A stretch of 64,000 nt of DNA. Origin: Asterella californica (taxonomy: Eukaryota > Streptophyta > Marchantiopsida > Marchantiales > Aytoniaceae). Each line of letters opens with the position of its first letter. Position 1 is the first letter of the stretch. Positions 25,431 through 36,699 of this stretch are shown here, piece after piece. The notes beneath the pieces were generated by a model. The model was not told the origin of the DNA, ran no database searches, and saw nothing but the letters and a program-made list of their open reading frames with translations. The stretch is taken from NCBI GenBank assembly GCA_036924285.1, contig JAYKYS010000009.1, positions 8,184,001 to 8,248,000 on the forward strand. Reading direction: 5' to 3'. A program made the translations under genes and the position numbers.

Positions 25431-25897
25431 TTTCGCGCACCTACCGCCTTGTTGCGCCAGCGGAAGCTCTAGCTCAGTAGGTCGCAAACTTTACACCGCT
25501 AACCTGCAAACACAATCACAAGTTAGCGTCCATGCACCACTTACCTTAGTTCTGTTTGGTCCGGACCGGAGCCGGACCGTCTCCCTAATCATCAAGCTCA
25601 GCAATCCTAAGTCCCGACTTAGATCCGCCTAAGTCGGTCCCAAACATGAGCAAGTCACAATATGACTTGGGGCGGACTTCCCATAAAGTCCAGGGTCCTA
25701 AACGGTGCCTCCAGCACACCTAGCGGTCCAACCGCCCGTGATGTCCGTCTGGGTCCAGGCTCCACTTAGGGTTCATCTGATCCCGACTTGCCGGTCACGC
25801 CGTTAAGTCCTACTCGCAGCGTTCACAACCTAGCGCAAGTCCGCTAGGGTTCTGTTGTTCGCGTCTGCGCCCGATCTTGAGAATGAGGGGCGCGACA
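25431..25897 (-). repeat. 3' LTR of the chromovirus, with large internal deletion
   Basis: Both ends match the 5' LTR at 31323-32423, with about three mismatches by eye over some 466 shared bases. The middle 634 bases (about 31656-32289 of the other LTR) are missing. On the minus strand the LTR begins TGTCGCGCCCC. The near identity of the shared parts points to a recent insertion, with the deletion arising at or after it. Confidence 0.9.
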
Positions 25898-26624
25898 CTC
25901 ACCCCCACTTTGGAGGTTGATGCCCTCATCAACAATGATCCTTTAAGTTAACACCAAGTTCAAAATGGGTAGCCAACCCCTTGGCGCCAGAATCGCGTTC
26001 TGGTAGCTAACCCGCAATTCTCTTCTTGGCTTGAGTCTTAAGTTGTCGCTAGAACCCTTAGAAAATTCCAACTAGTCTCGGGAAAAGCCTTACCTTTTTG
26101 GCTTACCCTAAACAAAACTAGTTGGCAACTTCTAAACATTCTACTTAAGACTCTAACTTGCAAACTATAAGTATTCACACCTACTTACGAGGTCCCCCGA
26201 AACTCACTTTCCGGTCGCAACCTGATTTGACTTAGACGCGAGACTAAGTTTACTTTGTAGAAAACCACAAAGCAAGATCACCCCAAGCCCCAAGACAAGT
26301 ATGAAAGTTCATACTTGCTTTGCCAACGCTACGGCAAACCTAAGTCTTGACATCAAGACTTAGTCTTGATTTAGATGCTTATCCAAACCAGCTTGCTTCC
26401 TTTGAGTGTGCTTCGTTCCTCCTCTTGACAACATCCTAGGCATCTGATCAGAACTAGTCATAGCCATGCACTACCAATACACTTAGACAATTTTTCAAGA
26501 AACAAAATCTTTATTTGCAAACACAAGTAAAGTACAAAGTCCATCGGCCCAAATCGCCTCAAGTTGCTACTCGTATGGTCCGTCGTTTCTTCACCCCTCG
26601 CTGGAAGGAGATGTCCTCATCTTG
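25898..26624 (-). other. Chromovirus polypurine tract and 3' noncoding internal region
   Basis: Next to the LTR the minus strand reads CCTCCAAAGTGGGGGTGAG, a purine-rich tract in the position of the plus-strand primer. The remaining 700 bases before the polyprotein stop at 26625 have no open frame. The same block is found at 5417-6145 in the decayed copy. Confidence 0.75.
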
Positions 26625-27338
26625 CTAACGCCCTTGTTGTCCTTGTCTCCGTTTGAACAGGTCCAATACTTCGCTCGCATGTGCGAGATCTTCCTCTGGC
26701 ACCCAAGTTGCTTCCTTCAAATGGTAACCACGCCATTTGACCAAGTACTCCATCCGGTTTGATTTGCGCCGAGATCGCAAAATGGACTCCACCTCATATT
26801 CTGCTTCGCCTTGCACGACATCAGGTTGAGGCCTAAGAACCTGTTTGCGCTCCGGTCGCAAATCATCCTTGAAGTGTTTCTTTAGTAAGGAAACATGGAA
26901 AGTCGGATGCAACTGCCACTCGCGAGGAAGGTCTAAGGTATAGACGTCTTCGTGCGGATTCTTGACAATGACAAAAGGTCCCGCGAACTTTGATGAGAAC
27001 TTCGCCGATATATCCTTCGGAAGTGTGAAGTTTTTCGCACTTAACCATACTTCTTCGCCCACTTGAAGCTTCACTTGCCGCCGATGTTTGTTTACATGCT
27101 TCGTGTACCGTTGCTGTGCCTTCTCGAGGTTCTTCTTAACTTGCTCCTCGCGTCGCTGCATTGCCGCCACCAACTCTTCAGCTGATGTTTGCCGTGTTCT
27201 TGGTCGTGCCGATGTAGAGCTCCCTGCAAGAGTCAAGTCAAGAGGCCCTTCTGGCTCACGTCCGTAAGCCAACAAAAAAGGCGATTCACCGGTTGCCGAA
27301 TGCTTCGTGGAATTGTAGCAGTACTCCGCAAGACTGAG
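26625..27338 (-). CDS. Chromovirus integrase C-terminus with chromodomain
   Basis: This is the last part of the gag-pol polyprotein, separated from the rest only by an in-frame TGA at 27339-27341. It opens LSLAEYCYNSTKHSATGESP, continues through LAYGREPEGPLDL and the helical linker, and a domain containing VGEEVWLSAKNF. Near the end is a chromodomain (YEVESILRSRR, MEYLVKWRGY, EATWVPEEDL; about 26680-26800) with the aromatic residues expected of a chromo cage. Chromodomains of this clade direct integration to methylated histone H3. Without readthrough of the TGA this part would not be made as part of the polyprotein. Confidence 0.9.
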   Translation of the reverse strand, partial: LSLAEYCYNSTKHSATGESPFLLAYGREPEGPLDLTLAGSSTSARPRTRQTSAEELVAAMQRREEQVKKNLEKAQQRYTKHVNKHRRQVKLQVGEEVWLSAKNFTLPKDISAKFSSKFAGPFVIVKNPHEDVYTLDLPREWQLHPTFHVSLLKKHFKDDLRPERKQVLRPQPDVVQGEAEYEVESILRSRRKSNRMEYLVKWRGYHLKEATWVPEEDLAHASEVLDLFKRRQGQQGR

Positions 27339-30300
27339 TCACTCCGCCCAATCGCTTTGGTCCGCGCTCACATAATTCCTCAAGTATTGATTCAGAACCG
27401 AGTTAACTCGTTCCGTTTGCCCATCTGTTTCCGGATGAAAGGCGGTACTAAATTTTAACTTAGTCCCCAATTTTTGGAACAAGTGTTTCCAAAAGGCACT
27501 TGTGAACTTAGAGTCCCGATCTGAAATAATACTCCGAGGTAATCCATGTGAACGCCACCAAGTATCTAGGAACAACCGAGAAGTCGTGAACGCTGTTGCA
27601 GTGTCCAAGGTCGGAGCAAACTTCGCTAGTTTGCTAAACCGATCAACTATCACAAAAATTGCATTGTATCCATTTGAGTCAGGCAGAGAGGTAATGAAGT
27701 CCATGCTAATGCTTTCCCAAGGTCGGACTGGAATCGGCAAAGGATGAAGCAACCCTTGTTTCTTCTCATAAGAAACGCGGTTCGCTTGACAGGTTACACA
27801 TGTTTTCACAAAGTGGGCAACATCGTCTTTCATGTGGGGCCAATAAAACTTTTTAGCTATCACTGCTAATGTGGACTTTTCTCCTTTATGTCCTGATAAA
27901 GGCGCATCATGACATTCCTTGAGTAACTTAGTCCGAAGTTTTCCTTGTCCCACATAAACCCGACTTTGCTTGAACATGAGTAAACCATGTCTTAGCTGCA
28001 TGTTCTGCAACTTCACTCCTCGCTTGATTTGTTCCAGGTACTCCTTCGCTTGGTCATCGCCCATGTAACCTTCACGTATTCGCCTCTCCAAGTCTGACTC
28101 CTTAGGATACATAGCTCGCAAAATCTGTGTTGACGATGGAAGATATTCCTCCTTGCGACTCAAGGCGTCAGGAACCACATTGTCCTTCCCCGCTTTGTGG
28201 ATCAATTCCACATTCATGAGCGCCAAGGTATCATGCCACCGCAGTTGCTTTGGTGTCACCCGATCTTGTGTCTCAAAGTATTTGAGTGAGATGTTATCAG
28301 TATACACTTGAGTCTTGTGAAGTCCCAAGTAATGCCGCCATTTCCTCAAGCAATGAACCACCGCAAACAGTTCCTTCTCGTGAGTCGGCCATCGACTCTC
28401 TGTCCCAGATAGCTTTTTGCTTTCGTACGCTACAGGTTTTCCATCCTGCACCAACACTCCGCCAATCGCATAGTCGCTCGTGTCCGTGTGCACCTCGAAT
28501 GGTTTGTCGAACTCCGGCAGCTTCAATACTGGCGCCTTTGACAAAATAGCTTTGATCGTCTGAAACGCATCATCCACTTCCTTGGTCCAACTTACCTGTG
28601 CGTCTTTACCCGTCCAGTCCGTCAGCGGCTTCGCGATCTTTGAAAACCCCTTCACATACTTGCGGTAGAACTGCGCCAATCCTAAGAATCGCCGCATCCC
28701 CTTCACTGTAGTCGGAGGCTCCCAAGTCACAATCGCATCCACCTTCTGCATATCCGGGCCGACTCCTTCTGCACTAATGACATGTCCCAAAAAGTTAATG
28801 CGCTCCAAACCAAACTCACTCTTGTCAATGTTGGCAAACAGCTTGTGCTCCCGCAGCTTCGTCAACACCACCCGTAGCTGCTCCGCGTGCGACTCCAAGG
28901 TTTTGGAGTAGATCAAGATGTCGTCGATGTAAACGATGACAAACTCATCCATCTCCTCGCGAAAAATTGTGTTCATCAATGTAGTGAACGTCGAAGGGGC
29001 GTTGCAGAGTCCAAATGGCATCACCACGAATTCAAACGATCCGTATCTGGTTCGACAAGCGGTCTTCTCAACATCTGGGTCAGCTATCCGGATCTGGTAA
29101 TATCCTGACTTCAAGTCTATCCTGCTGAAGTACTTCGCACCCGCTAACCTATCAAAGAGGTCATCTATCCTTGGCAAGGGATAGTTATTCTTCACCGTCA
29201 CCTTATTCAGTGCACGATAATCTACGCAGAGTCGTAACTTCCCATCCTTCTTCTTTGCAAAAAGAACTGGGGCTCCATAAGGTGACTTGCTGGTTCGAAT
29301 ATATCCCCGCGCTAATAGCTCGCCGAGTTGTCTTTTCAACTCAAGGAGTTCCACCTGATTGAGTCGATAAGGGGCTTTGGAAGGTGGTCCTGATCCTGGC
29401 AAGACCTCGATCTTGTGATCCACCACCCGCCTTGGAGGTAACTCAGCAGGTAACTCGTCCGTCAAGACATCCTCAAACTCCTTAATCACTTCGCGAAGCA
29501 CCTCCGGAAGTTTAGTCGCGTCTCCTGATGTTTCCTCTTGTCCGTCACCCGCCATCAAATCTGCAACCCGCATCAAACACATGACTCCGTCGTTGAAGTC
29601 CATCTGTTTGCCTTTGATCAAATTCACCGCAAAGTCATCAATCTTCCGCGCCTTCCGGATCAGCCTCACTCCCAGCTTCCGCCCTTTAACTCTGACATTC
29701 AACCTCAAAGGTCTCCGTCTAAGTTCCACGTCGAACCTATCTAAGAAAGTGTTCCCCAAAACCGCATGGATATCATCCATCTCGCACACCGTGAAGTTCT
29801 CTGTGAACTCCAACTTCCCACACACAAATCGTACGTCCAAGGCTACTTCAGAAGTTTGGTACGTCTTGCCCTTGGCAAAGCGCACCTGAATAGGCTTGTC
29901 TGCCTTGGAGGTAGACAAGCCCAACTTCTTCACCAACTTTGGACTTATGAAGGAGTGAGTCGCTCCTGTGTCCACAAGAAAAGTAACATCACGGTTAGCA
30001 ACCTTGGCTTGTAGATACATCAGTCCTGGCGTCTTCTTCGTGGTTCTCAAGGTCACAGTCATCTGGCCCTCCAACAAGTCCTTTGCAACAAACGCATTCA
30101 TGCTACAGTTACTAACCTTAGGTTTCGTGCACCCCTTAGCAATGTGACCCGCCTCGCCACAGTTGTAGCAAGTAAACTTAGCCCCATTGCCCTTCTGAGG
30201 TGTCTGCCCCTTCGGTTTCACTCCTGTTTGCTGCCGCTTTGCTGCCGGGGCAGAAGAATCCTTCCGATCCTTCTCACCCCCATCCCATTGTCGCTTGAAG

Positions 30301-30344
30301 CCCTTGTTCTTCTTTTGGAACTTGTCCGTACTGCGTGGTTCAAA
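27339..30344 (-). CDS. Chromovirus pol: zinc knuckle, protease, RT, RNase H, integrase
   Basis: This long frame carries the core enzymes of a chromodomain Ty3/gypsy element. In order it has a CCHC knuckle ([14 protein letters not shown], near 30150), retropepsin ([11 protein letters not shown]), reverse transcriptase with YIDDILIYS at about 28905-28932, RNase H ([13 protein letters not shown]), the integrase HHCC finger ending CVTCQANR, and the integrase core ([32 protein letters not shown]). It stays open upstream of 30221 into the end of gag, so the original element had one gag-pol frame. It ends at a TGA (27339) within WAE-stop-LSLAEYC. All catalytic residues that I can locate are present. 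Confidence 0.92.
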   Translation of the reverse strand, partial: FEPRSTDKFQKKNKGFKRQWDGGEKDRKDSSAPAAKRQQTGVKPKGQTPQKGNGAKFTCYNCGEAGHIAKGCTKPKVSNCSMNAFVAKDLLEGQMTVTLRTTKKTPGLMYLQAKVANRDVTFLVDTGATHSFISPKLVKKLGLSTSKADKPIQVRFAKGKTYQTSEVALDVRFVCGKLEFTENFTVCEMDDIHAVLGNTFLDRFDVELRRRPLRLNVRVKGRKLGVRLIRKARKIDDFAVNLIKGKQMDFNDGVMCLMRVADLMAGDGQEETSGDATKLPEVLREVIKEFEDVLTDELPAELPPRRVVDHKIEVLPGSGPPSKAPYRLNQVELLELKRQLGELLARGYIRTSKSPYGAPVLFAKKKDGKLRLCVDYRALNKVTVKNNYPLPRIDDLFDRLAGAKYFSRIDLKSGYYQIRIADPDVEKTACRTRYGSFEFVVMPFGLCNAPSTFTTLMNTIFREEMDEFVIVYIDDILIYSKTLESHAEQLRVVLTKLREHKLFANIDKSEFGLERINFLGHVISAEGVGPDMQKVDAIVTWEPPTTVKGMRRFLGLAQFYRKYVKGFSKIAKPLTDWTGKDAQVSWTKEVDDAFQTIKAILSKAPVLKLPEFDKPFEVHTDTSDYAIGGVLVQDGKPVAYESKKLSGTESRWPTHEKELFAVVHCLRKWRHYLGLHKTQVYTDNISLKYFETQDRVTPKQLRWHDTLALMNVELIHKAGKDNVVPDALSRKEEYLPSSTQILRAMYPKESDLERRIREGYMGDDQAKEYLEQIKRGVKLQNMQLRHGLLMFKQSRVYVGQGKLRTKLLKECHDAPLSGHKGEKSTLAVIAKKFYWPHMKDDVAHFVKTCVTCQANRVSYEKKQGLLHPLPIPVRPWESISMDFITSLPDSNGYNAIFVIVDRFSKLAKFAPTLDTATAFTTSRLFLDTWWRSHGLPRSIISDRDSKFTSAFWKHLFQKLGTKLKFSTAFHPETDGQTERVNSVLNQYLRNYVSADQSDWAE

Positions 30345-31201
30345 GGGTTTTTGCTGCTGGACTTCGTCGCGTCCCCAATTCGCTCCGTTAGCTTCAAAAG
30401 TTCGGCACTTGTCTCTGGTAGCTTTGGCATCCGAAAGAGAGCCTTCTCCGAGCTAGACTTGAGTCCTCCAATGAATATACATATCTTGGTCTCCTCAGTC
30501 CACTTGGAGAACGAATCCAGCTTGGCACTGAACTCGCGCACGTAAGCGCTTAAGGTCCCCGTCTGCTTCAGTCTCACCAACTCAACACCGTCCCGAATCC
30601 TTTGATACTCCGGAGTGAATCGTCCTGCAAGCAACTCCTTGAACTCCTTCCAACTAAGCGCCGAGACAGTCAAGGCATGCTCATCCCGGTATGCAGTCCA
30701 CCAGAGAAGCGCATGGTCCTTCAGGAACGTAACCGCCGCTCTCACCTTGTCAGATTCCTTAGCCTGTTGCGCCTCAAAGTATAGATCCAACTCAGTTAAG
30801 AAATCCTTAACCTTGCGAGCCCGTCCTATACCTGAAAACGAGGTCGGCAAATTCGTCTTACAAAGCTTCCTGGTAGACGAGGAACTTCCTTGGCCTGCCT
30901 CAAGCTCGGCGATACGTTTATCCCTGGAGGCCATGCCTTCCTGCATGGTCTTCATCATCTTAATGAGTTCCGCATACAAGGCTCCCTGACTGTCCGTGCC
31001 CGAATCGTTGGGTACCGCTGGCAAGACTCCATCTTGCTGCACCGATACCGCAGCTGGTACAGGGCTCCCTTGACGTTGGGGTGAAGGTTGTCGGTTGTCG
31101 TCCCCTGACTGTGCCTCGGGGCTAGCTCGAGTCGATCTGTTCCCGTTAGCCGCTCCTCGTTTCTTGGTCTTCCTCCTGGAACTCTGTCCGTCCTCGGTCA
31201 T
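30218..31201 (-). CDS. Chromovirus gag (frameshifted at its end)
   Basis: The ATG at 31201 opens a basic N-terminus ([10 protein letters not shown]) followed by Pro/Gln-rich sequence, then a capsid-like region with [28 protein letters not shown] and [15 protein letters not shown] text ([18 protein letters not shown]). After about residue 280 (near 30350) the frame is out of register with pol. The other frame continues [18 protein letters not shown] into the pol zinc knuckle. A single-base shift near 30350 therefore separates gag from pol in this copy. Gag builds the particle in which reverse transcription occurs. Confidence 0.88.
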   Translation of the reverse strand: MTEDGQSSRRKTKKRGAANGNRSTRASPEAQSGDDNRQPSPQRQGSPVPAAVSVQQDGVLPAVPNDSGTDSQGALYAELIKMMKTMQEGMASRDKRIAELEAGQGSSSSTRKLCKTNLPTSFSGIGRARKVKDFLTELDLYFEAQQAKESDKVRAAVTFLKDHALLWWTAYRDEHALTVSALSWKEFKELLAGRFTPEYQRIRDGVELVRLKQTGTLSAYVREFSAKLDSFSKWTEETKICIFIGGLKSSSEKALFRMPKLPETSAELLKLTERIGDATKSSSKNPLNHAVRTSSKRRTRASSDNGMGVRRIGRILLPRQQSGSKQE

Positions 31202-31308
31202 CGCTCCAAGTGTTCACCTAGAAACGCTGATCCGCTTCGTGTCTCGCGTCCCTCCTCAAGCGTCCAGCCTTCAGCCGCTACCTCAAGTTCTCGCTCACCG
31301 AAGCGTCG

Positions 31309-31320
31309 GCTCTGATACCA
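31309..31320 (-). other. Primer-binding site complementary to initiator Met-tRNA
   Basis: The minus strand reads TGGTATCAGAGC two bases inside the 5' LTR end. This matches the complement of the 3' end of plant initiator methionine tRNA, the usual primer of this clade. An untranslated leader of about 107 bases separates it from the gag ATG. Confidence 0.92.
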
Positions 31321-31322
31321 CT

Positions 31323-32423
31323 TTTCGCGCACCTAGCGCCTTGTTGCGCCAGCGGAAGCTCTAGCTCAGTAGGTCGCAAACTTTACACCGCTAACCTGCA
31401 AACACAATCACAAGTTAGCGTCCATGCACCACTTACCTTAGTTCTGTTTGGTCCGGACCGGAGCCGGACCGTCTCCCTAATCATCAAGCTCAGCAATCCT
31501 AAGTCCCGACTTAGATCCGCCTAAGTCGGTCCCAAACATGAGCAAGTCACAATATGACTTGGGGCGGACTTCCCATAAAGTCCAGGGTCCTAAACGGTGC
31601 CTCCAGCACACCTAGCGGTCCAACCGCCCGTGATATCCGTCTGGGTCCAGGCTCCCGAACGGTGGTCTAACCCGCCGACTCGTTCCCTAGTCTTGCCCCA
31701 GCCCTTACATCGTTCCTAAGTCTAGCCGTCCAAGTCTAGATCGGAACGTGCCTTGGAACTGACCCAGCCATCACCTCATGCCCCCAGAGTCCGCCCGCCG
31801 AACCTTGGGGTCGGGTGACTCGTCCTGGCCCACCCAGGCATCGAGCCCCCCTCATATATACTTCTGGGGAATGGCGGCCCCGCCCTCCTCTTTGGTCCCT
31901 GAAAATTATACCACAACCCGATTGTGGTTCGGCCATTACTTCCAGCTCGGAGGTCAGATCGAGGAGTGTTATATATCACTGGAAAGCTCTCGACGAGACC
32001 TTTCCAATGATACCTCACTCGCCTCGAGATCTTACGTGGAGCTCCGTCCACGACCTAAAACGTCCCTGGAGCTCCAACACTTAGCAGTTTTTCCGAAAAC
32101 CTGTGGTCCAGACCCAGGGTCGAACCCTGTGGTTCGTCTGCGTCTCGGACCCACGTCTCAGACCTATGTCTGAGACTCATGTTTCAGTCCGTTCTCAGAC
32201 TCGCCTCTTTAGGTCAGCGTTCGTCTGGGGCCCTCTTGGGGTAGGCCCTTATGTCCTAACCCAAGGTTCCAACCTTGGTTCAGAGAACCACTTAGGGTTC
32301 ATCTGATCCCGACTTGCCGGTCACGCCGTTAAGTCCTACTCGCAGCGTTCACAACCTAGCGCAAGTCCGCTAGGGTTCTGTTGTTCGCGTCTGCGTCCGA
32401 TCTTGAGAATGAGGGGCGCGACA
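31323..32423 (-). repeat. 5' LTR of the chromovirus (full length)
   Basis: The 1,101-bp LTR reads on the minus strand from TGTCGCGCCCCTC (ending at 32423) to GGTGCGCGAAA at 31323, directly before the primer-binding site. It is followed on its outer side by the ATCG target duplication at 32424-32427. It is the longest copy of this LTR in the window; copies at 4502 and 25431 each lack a different internal part. Confidence 0.93.
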
Positions 32424-32868
32424 ATCGGGCGGTCTAGGAGTTCTGAGTGAAATTGGCTCGCAGGGAAGCGCTTGCGTCAAGTTTTTCATCGCCTGCGACT
32501 TAAAATTGGATTGTTTTTCGTGATCCGTGTGCCAAACTCTTTGATCTTGGTGCCTACGCGACCAAGGAGTCTTCATCTACGCATAGGAGAAGACGATACG
32601 TGGATTGGATTGTTGGTTTGGACGAGGTGAGCGAGTTTGAGCCGCAAGGAGTTCATTTACGTCAGTTTATGCCATTTTGGTCTGTTTTCAGTTTTGTGCT
32701 CTTAGGAGAAAGAACCGGCAGTGTACATACTTTTAGAGTTGCTATATATCGCAACATTCGTTTTCGTGGTTGTTTTTTCTGTCTTGTCTCTGTTTCAGCA
32801 CACAGCATCTCCACAGCCAGGAACCTCACGTTTTCCTGGACATCCTTCACGCAATATCCGATACGACA
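32424..32868 (+). repeat. 5' LTR of gypsy element B, right part
   Basis: The sequence resumes ATCGGGCGG from the split LTR and matches the end of the 3' LTR and the LTR at 54330-56363. It carries the TGTACATAC promoter-like stretch and ends near ATACGACA at 32868. About 600 bases present in the 54-56 kb copy between TTACGTCAGTTT and TTGGTCTG are missing here. Confidence 0.82.
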
Positions 32869-32945
32869 TCGGTGGTGAACTCGACGTGAAGGTCTGGGGT
32901 GGAGATTTCTTCTGTGTGTGAACTTTGAAGAAGAGATTGGCAGTC

Positions 32946-34110
32946 ATGAGTGGGGATGAGAAAGATGATGGAGATGGAGCTAGTGGTTCAGGTGGGTTGC
33001 CGAAGGTGTAGTTGGATCCGGCGACTGCATCGATGTTCCAAGCTTTCACTATGTTCTTACGGCAGCAACAGTATGATGAGCGGAAGGAAGCTTTGGCAAC
33101 AAAGGCGTTACAAGCGGTGGTCAGCAAGATTGACCAGTTTGATGAGAGAGAGATGTCTCCAGATATCTGAGGCATTATGTGAAGGAGATGGAGCTGAACC
33201 TGGTCTCAGAAGATGAGATGATTGAGATGTTTGAGTTAGCAGCAGCTCCAGAGATTAGAGATCATGTTAAAATGCTAACGAAGCATTTTAACAAGGATTG
33301 AGAGACTTTTGCTCGTGCCTTGATGGATGAGTACTTCTTGGAGGACTCTGATCGAGTCACCAAGAAGTCATTCTTGGAGTTTGTTGAGCAACCAAGGAAG
33401 GGTTTACAAGCTACTGAGTTGCTCAGAGAGTTTGAGAAGCAGTTTTCACGGCTGATCAGGATGGAGAAGTTGACGTTGCAGTCCAACAAGACAGAGCTAT
33501 TTCTTCGGGCTGCAGATGAGAAGTTGCAGGAGAAGCTAGAGGTACTTCTGGAAGACCGGGAGGAGGACGATGGATTGACCAGCAGCTGGAAGAAGGTTGA
33601 GGAAGCTGTTGATCTGCTTACCAAGAGGGAGCGGAGACGAGAGAAGGTTCCTGTTAGGAGACTGACGCCAACACCTACAGTTGTAACACCTGTTCCTGTA
33701 GTCCGACCAGTGGTTCCTGTTGCTAGACAGGTAGTACCAGTTGCTCCAGTTGTTCTAGTTGTTCAGGCACCTATGGTATCTCTGAAGAAGGATGATTCAA
33801 ACTTTGAGGAGATTTTGCGTGAGCGAGATCTGCAGATCAAGCTCACAAGATTGGAAGAGAAGGGATCTACAAGTGGAGCAAGACCGGTTGAGAAGCAAGG
33901 CTGGATCCAGCGGTGTATCTGGTGCGATGGTACTGATCATCCGCGCAGAGATTGCAAGGAGTTCATTGATATCTTGCAGCAAGGAGTGATCTTCTGGAAG
34001 GATGGGAAGGTAGCACTGAGGGATACTGGTGCATTTCTTCAAACCAACTTTGGTAGAGGAGGGATGAAGAAGTTGGTTGAGGACCACCTATCAACGCAAG
34101 CAGTTGCAAT
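32946..34110 (+). pseudogene. Gypsy element B gag with a zinc knuckle
   Basis: Gag begins at the ATG at 32946 (GASGSGGLPKV) but meets a TAG at about 33009, where the 19-kb copy has CAA, and a frame shift near 33165. The main open part, 33320-34100, is helical and charged. It has a Pro/Val repeat region (PVARQVVPVAPVVLVVQAP) and a CCHC knuckle CIWCDGTDHPRRDC near 33920. The protein would coat element RNA. At about 34110 the sequence jumps to integrase, so protease, RT and RNase H are deleted. Confidence 0.82.
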
Positions 34111-35178
34111 GGTGGAGAAACATGTACAGGGATGTTGTATCTTTTGTGGAGTCTTGTTTGATATGCCAGATGTATTCAAACATCCGACATCGAGATGGAT
34201 TACACTCGACTTATCCGTTGGCAATCCACTTCAAGTGGGGTGGTAGACTTGGTGATTATGCCGGTTGGATTGTGGCAGATGAGATACTTGGTACTTGCTA
34301 GAGAAGATTTTTCAAATCAAGTCGAGGGTAGGGCGCTCTAGACAAAGACAACTGAAGGGGTATGTAGATTTCTCTTGGAAGAGGTTGTTTGTCGGTATGG
34401 ATGTGTGGGAAAGTAAAGCAGGTCGGGGAGAATTAGATGCTCATGAGGCTCGTGAATTCTTTGCAAGGTGTGGGGTGAGGTTGTCACTGCCAACTACTTA
34501 CAACCCCGAAGAGAATGCCAAGAGTGAACGTAGTCATCCACCCATTGTGAAAGCTTTGGTGAAGGCCTGCAACAGAAGGGTGCGCGAGTGACCTCGACTC
34601 TTATCTTTTGCGTAAGGGCATATCGAACGACGCACAACTCGGTGACAGATTACATGCCGGTGGAACTCATCACAGATCAGAAACCTATCATGCCGATTGA
34701 AGAACACGTTCTGACATGGAGTGTGTTACCTTGAGAGGACAATTTGACTAGAGAAGAGCTTCTTGCTATTCGAATTAGGCAGTTAGAGAGAAGACCAGAG
34801 GATATCCAAACTGCTTTGGATAGGCTGCCAAAAGCACGGTTGAAGAACAAGGTCAGATTTGATCAGCGACATCGTTTGAGAGAAATCAAGGAAGGTGATT
34901 GGGTGTTAGTCTAAGACAACAGTCTAGACAACCAGCATAGTGCACTCCGGAAGTTTTCCAGAAGATGGTTTCGTCCGTATGTGGTGAAGAAGGTTCATGA
35001 CAACGCAACTTACGCCCTGCAAGAGTTGGATAGAACGAGCTTGAAGGTACCAATGGTAGGTAAACGTGTCAAGATTTTCAAAAAGAGAGATGAGGAGGTC
35101 GATCTAGCAAATATCTTGACAGAATTTCAGTTTGAGGATGAGGATTATGCAGAAGACCTTGAAGATAAGGTTGACTAA
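34077..35178 (+). pseudogene. Gypsy element B integrase remnant
   Basis: After the deletion junction the frames show the second half of an integrase zinc finger (VESCLICQMYS, 34130-34170), a damaged core (MDVWESKAGRGELDAHEARE and LPTTYNPEENAKSERSH, with Glu at the third acidic position), then RTTHNSVTDYMPVELI. The C-terminal segment is RWFRPYVVKKVHDNATYALQ at about 34960-35020. Several stops and shifts break it, so the element cannot move by itself. A cognate C-terminal piece lies at 37467-37757. Confidence 0.82.
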
Positions 35179-35250
35179 GATGGGAAGTAGGACGATAAGC
35201 CGATCCACTCCTTGGTTGGTATCTCTGGTGCATACCGAAGGATGCACAAG

Positions 35251-35265
35251 TTTAGAGGAGGTGGA
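35251..35265 (+). other. Polypurine tract of gypsy element B
   Basis: TTTAGAGGAGGTGGA lies immediately before the LTR start TGTCGTG at 35266. The 54-kb copy has a similar tract before its LTR at 54330. Confidence 0.75.
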
Positions 35266-36520
35266 TGTCGTGTCGTGGACCGGCTCCTATCTGAAATTCA
35301 GACTTCGGTGCTTGTCGCTCCAAAGACACTCATGAGAAAGACAAGCTAGGCCCTAGCTTACGAGCTTTTGGCATCATTTCAGATCTCCATTTTCATCGCA
35401 TAGATGGATAGAGCTCCTTGTCAGCACTCTATAGGCACTTCGTCTACTTCGTTTAGACACCTAGTGGAAAAGTTACAAGACTCGAAAGATGGAGAAAACA
35501 AGCTAGGCCTCAGCTTACGGACTTTTGGCACAACTTCGGATCTTCGCTTTCATCGCATCAGTGGATAGAGCTCTTTGTCAGCACTCCATAGACACTTCGT
35601 CTACTTCGTTTGGACGCCTAGTGGAGGAGTTACAAGATTCGAAAGATGGAGAAAACAAGCTAGACCCCGGCTTACGGGCTTTTGGCACAATTTCGGATCT
35701 CCCCTTTCATCGCATCAATGGGTAGAGCTCGTTGTCAGCTTTTCATAGACACCTTGTTTACTTCGTTTGGACGTCTAGTGAAGAAGTTATGCGACTCGAA
35801 AGAAGGAAAAATCAAGCTAGGCTCTAATTTACTTGTTGATTGGGTATTTGAGGCTTCAGGCGTTATATCAAAGACGCAAGGGGCCTCATTTAGTTATTAT
35901 TGAGAGAACTTCGTACGTACAGAGACTATTACAAGGGGGCTGCTTAAAGGGTTTGCTTGTTCCTGCGACCTGTCGATGGACGTTTCGAAGAATTGGGAAG
36001 TCCAATACACGCGCGCAAGGTGTCATCAGGTTCAGATCTGTGCAGGCTACGCACAGGTTAAGACGGTTTGAGAAGAGACGGATCGGGGGATGTGTACTGA
36101 GAGAAATCGAGACGCAGGAAAGAGATTTAGAGATTTCAGTTATCTGTGAAGGAGAGTTGAACCGTTCAAGTCATTCCGGAGTCCAAACTTGCTGTCCTTG
36201 GATCCATCGAGATCAGAACATCGAGTTCTACAGGAAATTGAAGACGATACCAAGTTTCATCGGGCGGTTTAGGAGTTCTAAGTGAAATTGGCTCGCATGG
36301 AAGCGCTTGCGTCAAGTTTTTCATCGTCTGCGACCTAAAATTGGATTGTTTTTCACGATCGAAGTGTCAAACTCTTTGTTCTTGGTGCTTACGCGACCAA
36401 GGAGTCTTCATCTACGCATAGGAGAAGACAATACGTGGATTGGATTGTTGGTTTGGAAGAGGTGAGCGAGTTTGAGCCATAGGGAGTCCATTTACGTCAA
36501 TTTTTGGACTCCCTGCGACT
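35266..36520 (+). repeat. 3' LTR of gypsy element B, right end truncated
   Basis: It starts TGTCGTGTCGTGGACC and runs parallel to the other copies, including the 157-bp array and the uninterrupted site TTTCATCGGGCGG. Homology stops near 36515 after TTTACGTCAATTTTTGGACT, so about 800 bases of the LTR end are missing and no target duplication can be paired with the 5' side. Confidence 0.85.
35342..35820 (+). repeat. 157-bp tandem repeat array in 3' LTR
   Basis: CAAGCTAGGCC-type markers occur at 35342, 35499, 35656 and 35813, again exactly 157 bases apart. Confidence 0.95.
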
Positions 36521-36699
36521 CAAACAAAACTTATAGAGAAAAATATAAGATAAATCTCGACTGAAAATATCTTTTAGAGAGGAGGAGGATTGAGTGATAA
36601 TTTTCAAAAAATTAAAAATTAACTAAATTTATGTTACTAAAATGAAAAACGTATAACTGAACTCAGTTTACTTGATAACACCCTCATATGCGCCCCAGG

